Source of the DNA: Paenibacillus melissococcoides
GTDB lineage: Bacteria > Bacillota > Bacilli > Paenibacillales > Paenibacillaceae
DNA length: 64,000 nt
Direction of reading: 5' to 3'
Assembly (NCBI GenBank): GCA_944800085.1
Contig: CALYLO010000009.1
Span: 229,001 to 293,000, forward strand
Program-made: the position numbers and the translations under genes
Part shown: positions 63,049 through 64,000 of the stretch, in pieces
Layout of the letters: every line of letters begins with the position of its first letter
Position numbering within the stretch: position 1 is the first letter of the stretch
Notes under the pieces: generated by a model
Seen by the model: only the letters and a program-made list of their open reading frames with translations
The model's database searches: none
Told to the model about the DNA's origin: nothing

Positions 63049-64000
63049 TTACGCGTTGGCACGGATAAGCGCTTCAATCTCCTCAACCGATGGCATCGCT
63101 TCGGAGGAACTGTGCCTGCTGACGACAATCGCTGCCGAAGCGCTGCCGTATTGGAGAGCGGTTTCAATATCTTTGCCGGACAGCAGGGCGTAGAGGAAGG
63201 CCGCGGCATAGGAATCCCCTGCGCCGAATGTTTTCAGCACCTTGCTCTTATAGGCTCGTCCGCGGTACACCTCGCCGGATTTCGTATACGCATAGGAGCC
63301 TTCCACGCCGTGCTTGATGACGATCAGCTTCGGCTTGTGCCGGAACAGATATTGAACCGTCGCTTCATTCTCGCCCTTGCGGTTCTCCATTACGTCGAAC
63401 TCGTCCCGCGTTCCGATGACGATATCCGCTTGCTCCGCGACCAGCGTATAGTACACGGATGTCTCGTGGACCGATGTCCACGTATAAGGGCGGTAATCCA
63501 ATTCGAAGATAATCTCGATCTGATGCTTCTTGGCATAATGAATCGCTTGCAGGACCGCTTCCCGGGACGGGCTTTGCGCAAGCGCCGTGCCGGACACCAG
63601 CAGCGTCTTCGCTTGCTGAATATAAGCTTCGCTCACTTCTTCGGGCTTCAAATACAAATCGGCCACGTTGTCGCGGTACATCAGAATGCTGCATTCTTCC
63701 GGGCTTTTAATCTCGGTGAATGCCAGTCCGGCTTTGCGGCCTTCCGTATCGACCACCATATGGGAAGTATCGACGCCCGCCCCGGACATGTAATTTCGAA
63801 TGAACCGCCCGTGCTGGTCGTCGGGAATTTTGCCGATGAAGCCGGCTTTCAAACCCAGCTTGGCGCTTCCGATCGCGATGTTCGCGGGGGAGCCGCCGAC
63901 ATATTTGGAGAATGTCATCGTCTCTTCCATCGGACGGTTATATTCCACTGCATTCAAATCAAGACAGGCGCGACCAATGGCGATAATATCGTACTTCTTG
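63049..64000 (-). CDS. iolC: 5-dehydro-2-deoxygluconokinase, N-terminus outside window
   Basis: The PfkB-family kinase reads IIAIGRACLDLNAVEYNRPM, GGSPANIAIGSAKLGL, FELDYRPYTW and the anion-hole TFGAGDSYAAAFLY near the C-terminus, as in IolC. It phosphorylates DKG to DKGP, the substrate of IolJ. The frame is open to the right edge; about 316 residues are visible and perhaps a dozen are missing. Confidence 0.93.
   Translation of the reverse strand, partial: KKYDIIAIGRACLDLNAVEYNRPMEETMTFSKYVGGSPANIAIGSAKLGLKAGFIGKIPDDQHGRFIRNYMSGAGVDTSHMVVDTEGRKAGLAFTEIKSPEECSILMYRDNVADLYLKPEEVSEAYIQQAKTLLVSGTALAQSPSREAVLQAIHYAKKHQIEIIFELDYRPYTWTSVHETSVYYTLVAEQADIVIGTRDEFDVMENRKGENEATVQYLFRHKPKLIVIKHGVEGSYAYTKSGEVYRGRAYKSKVLKTFGAGDSYAAAFLYALLSGKDIETALQYGSASAAIVVSRHSSSEAMPSVEEIEALIRANA

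Overview
The window looks like chromosome of a Paenibacillus-type Firmicute. Supporting signs are strong AGGAGG ribosome sites with frequent GTG/TTG starts, a bacillibactin (dhb) operon under Fur boxes, a Bacillus-type MntR and manganese ABC transporter, YpsA, iolJ/iolC, a CIRCE operator, and generally GC-rich coding sequence interrupted by AT-rich inserts. Genus assignment is inference; no rRNA or tRNA gene was seen.

Layout. 1-3.2 kb: small genes, two of them broken (a tyrosine phosphatase with a frameshift and a fossil of a PhnC-like ATPase). 3.3-16.1 kb: an AT-rich biosynthetic island. A degenerate Fic/winged-helix protein reads leftwards. A promoter then leads a tightly packed rightward operon encoding an ABC-2 exporter, a hot-dog thioesterase, a malonyl-CoA:ACP transacylase, a ketoreductase, an ACP, a FabZ-like dehydratase, a 934-residue GNAT/beta-sandwich protein, a GcvT-like protein, and one polypeptide carrying an active ketosynthase fused to a chain-length-factor-like ketosynthase. 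A terminator follows. It looks like a type II polyketide/fatty-acid-like pathway and is one of the two most interesting parts of the window.

16.3-35.2 kb: an iron-regulated bacillibactin locus: AraC/binding-protein regulator, siderophore-binding lipoprotein, esterase, dhbA, dhbC, an IS110-family element, dhbE, dhbB, dhbF (C-A(Gly)-T-C-A(Thr)-T-TE), mbtH and an MFS exporter. 35.4-37.5 kb: an unknown protein, a lipoprotein and a Nudix hydrolase. 37.6-41.7 kb: htpG under a perfect CIRCE operator, then putP lying between the htpG 3' end and a decayed copy of that 3' end. 41.8-42.8 kb: AT-rich small genes, one frameshifted. 43.1-46.3 kb: manganese ABC transporter with its likely regulator MntR, then ypsA.

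47.3-60.0 kb: a contractile-injection-like spike/effector island: a possible DUF1795-like adaptor, a VgrG-like spike, a pentapeptide-repeat protein, a DUF1629/Imm11-type protein, a DUF4280 PAAR-like protein, a 2509-residue VgrG-Rhs fusion ending in an exchangeable nuclease-like toxin, and an AT-rich candidate immunity gene. No sheath, tube, baseplate or ATPase genes are present, so delivery would depend on machinery elsewhere. 60.3-62.0 kb: an IS1182-type element. 62.1-64.0 kb: iolJ and the 3' part of iolC, reading leftwards and running off the window.

The genes form separate functional modules: specialised metabolite synthesis and export, siderophore synthesis, export and recapture, manganese uptake, inter-bacterial antagonism, and inositol catabolism. 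Mobile elements and gene fossils sit between several of them.
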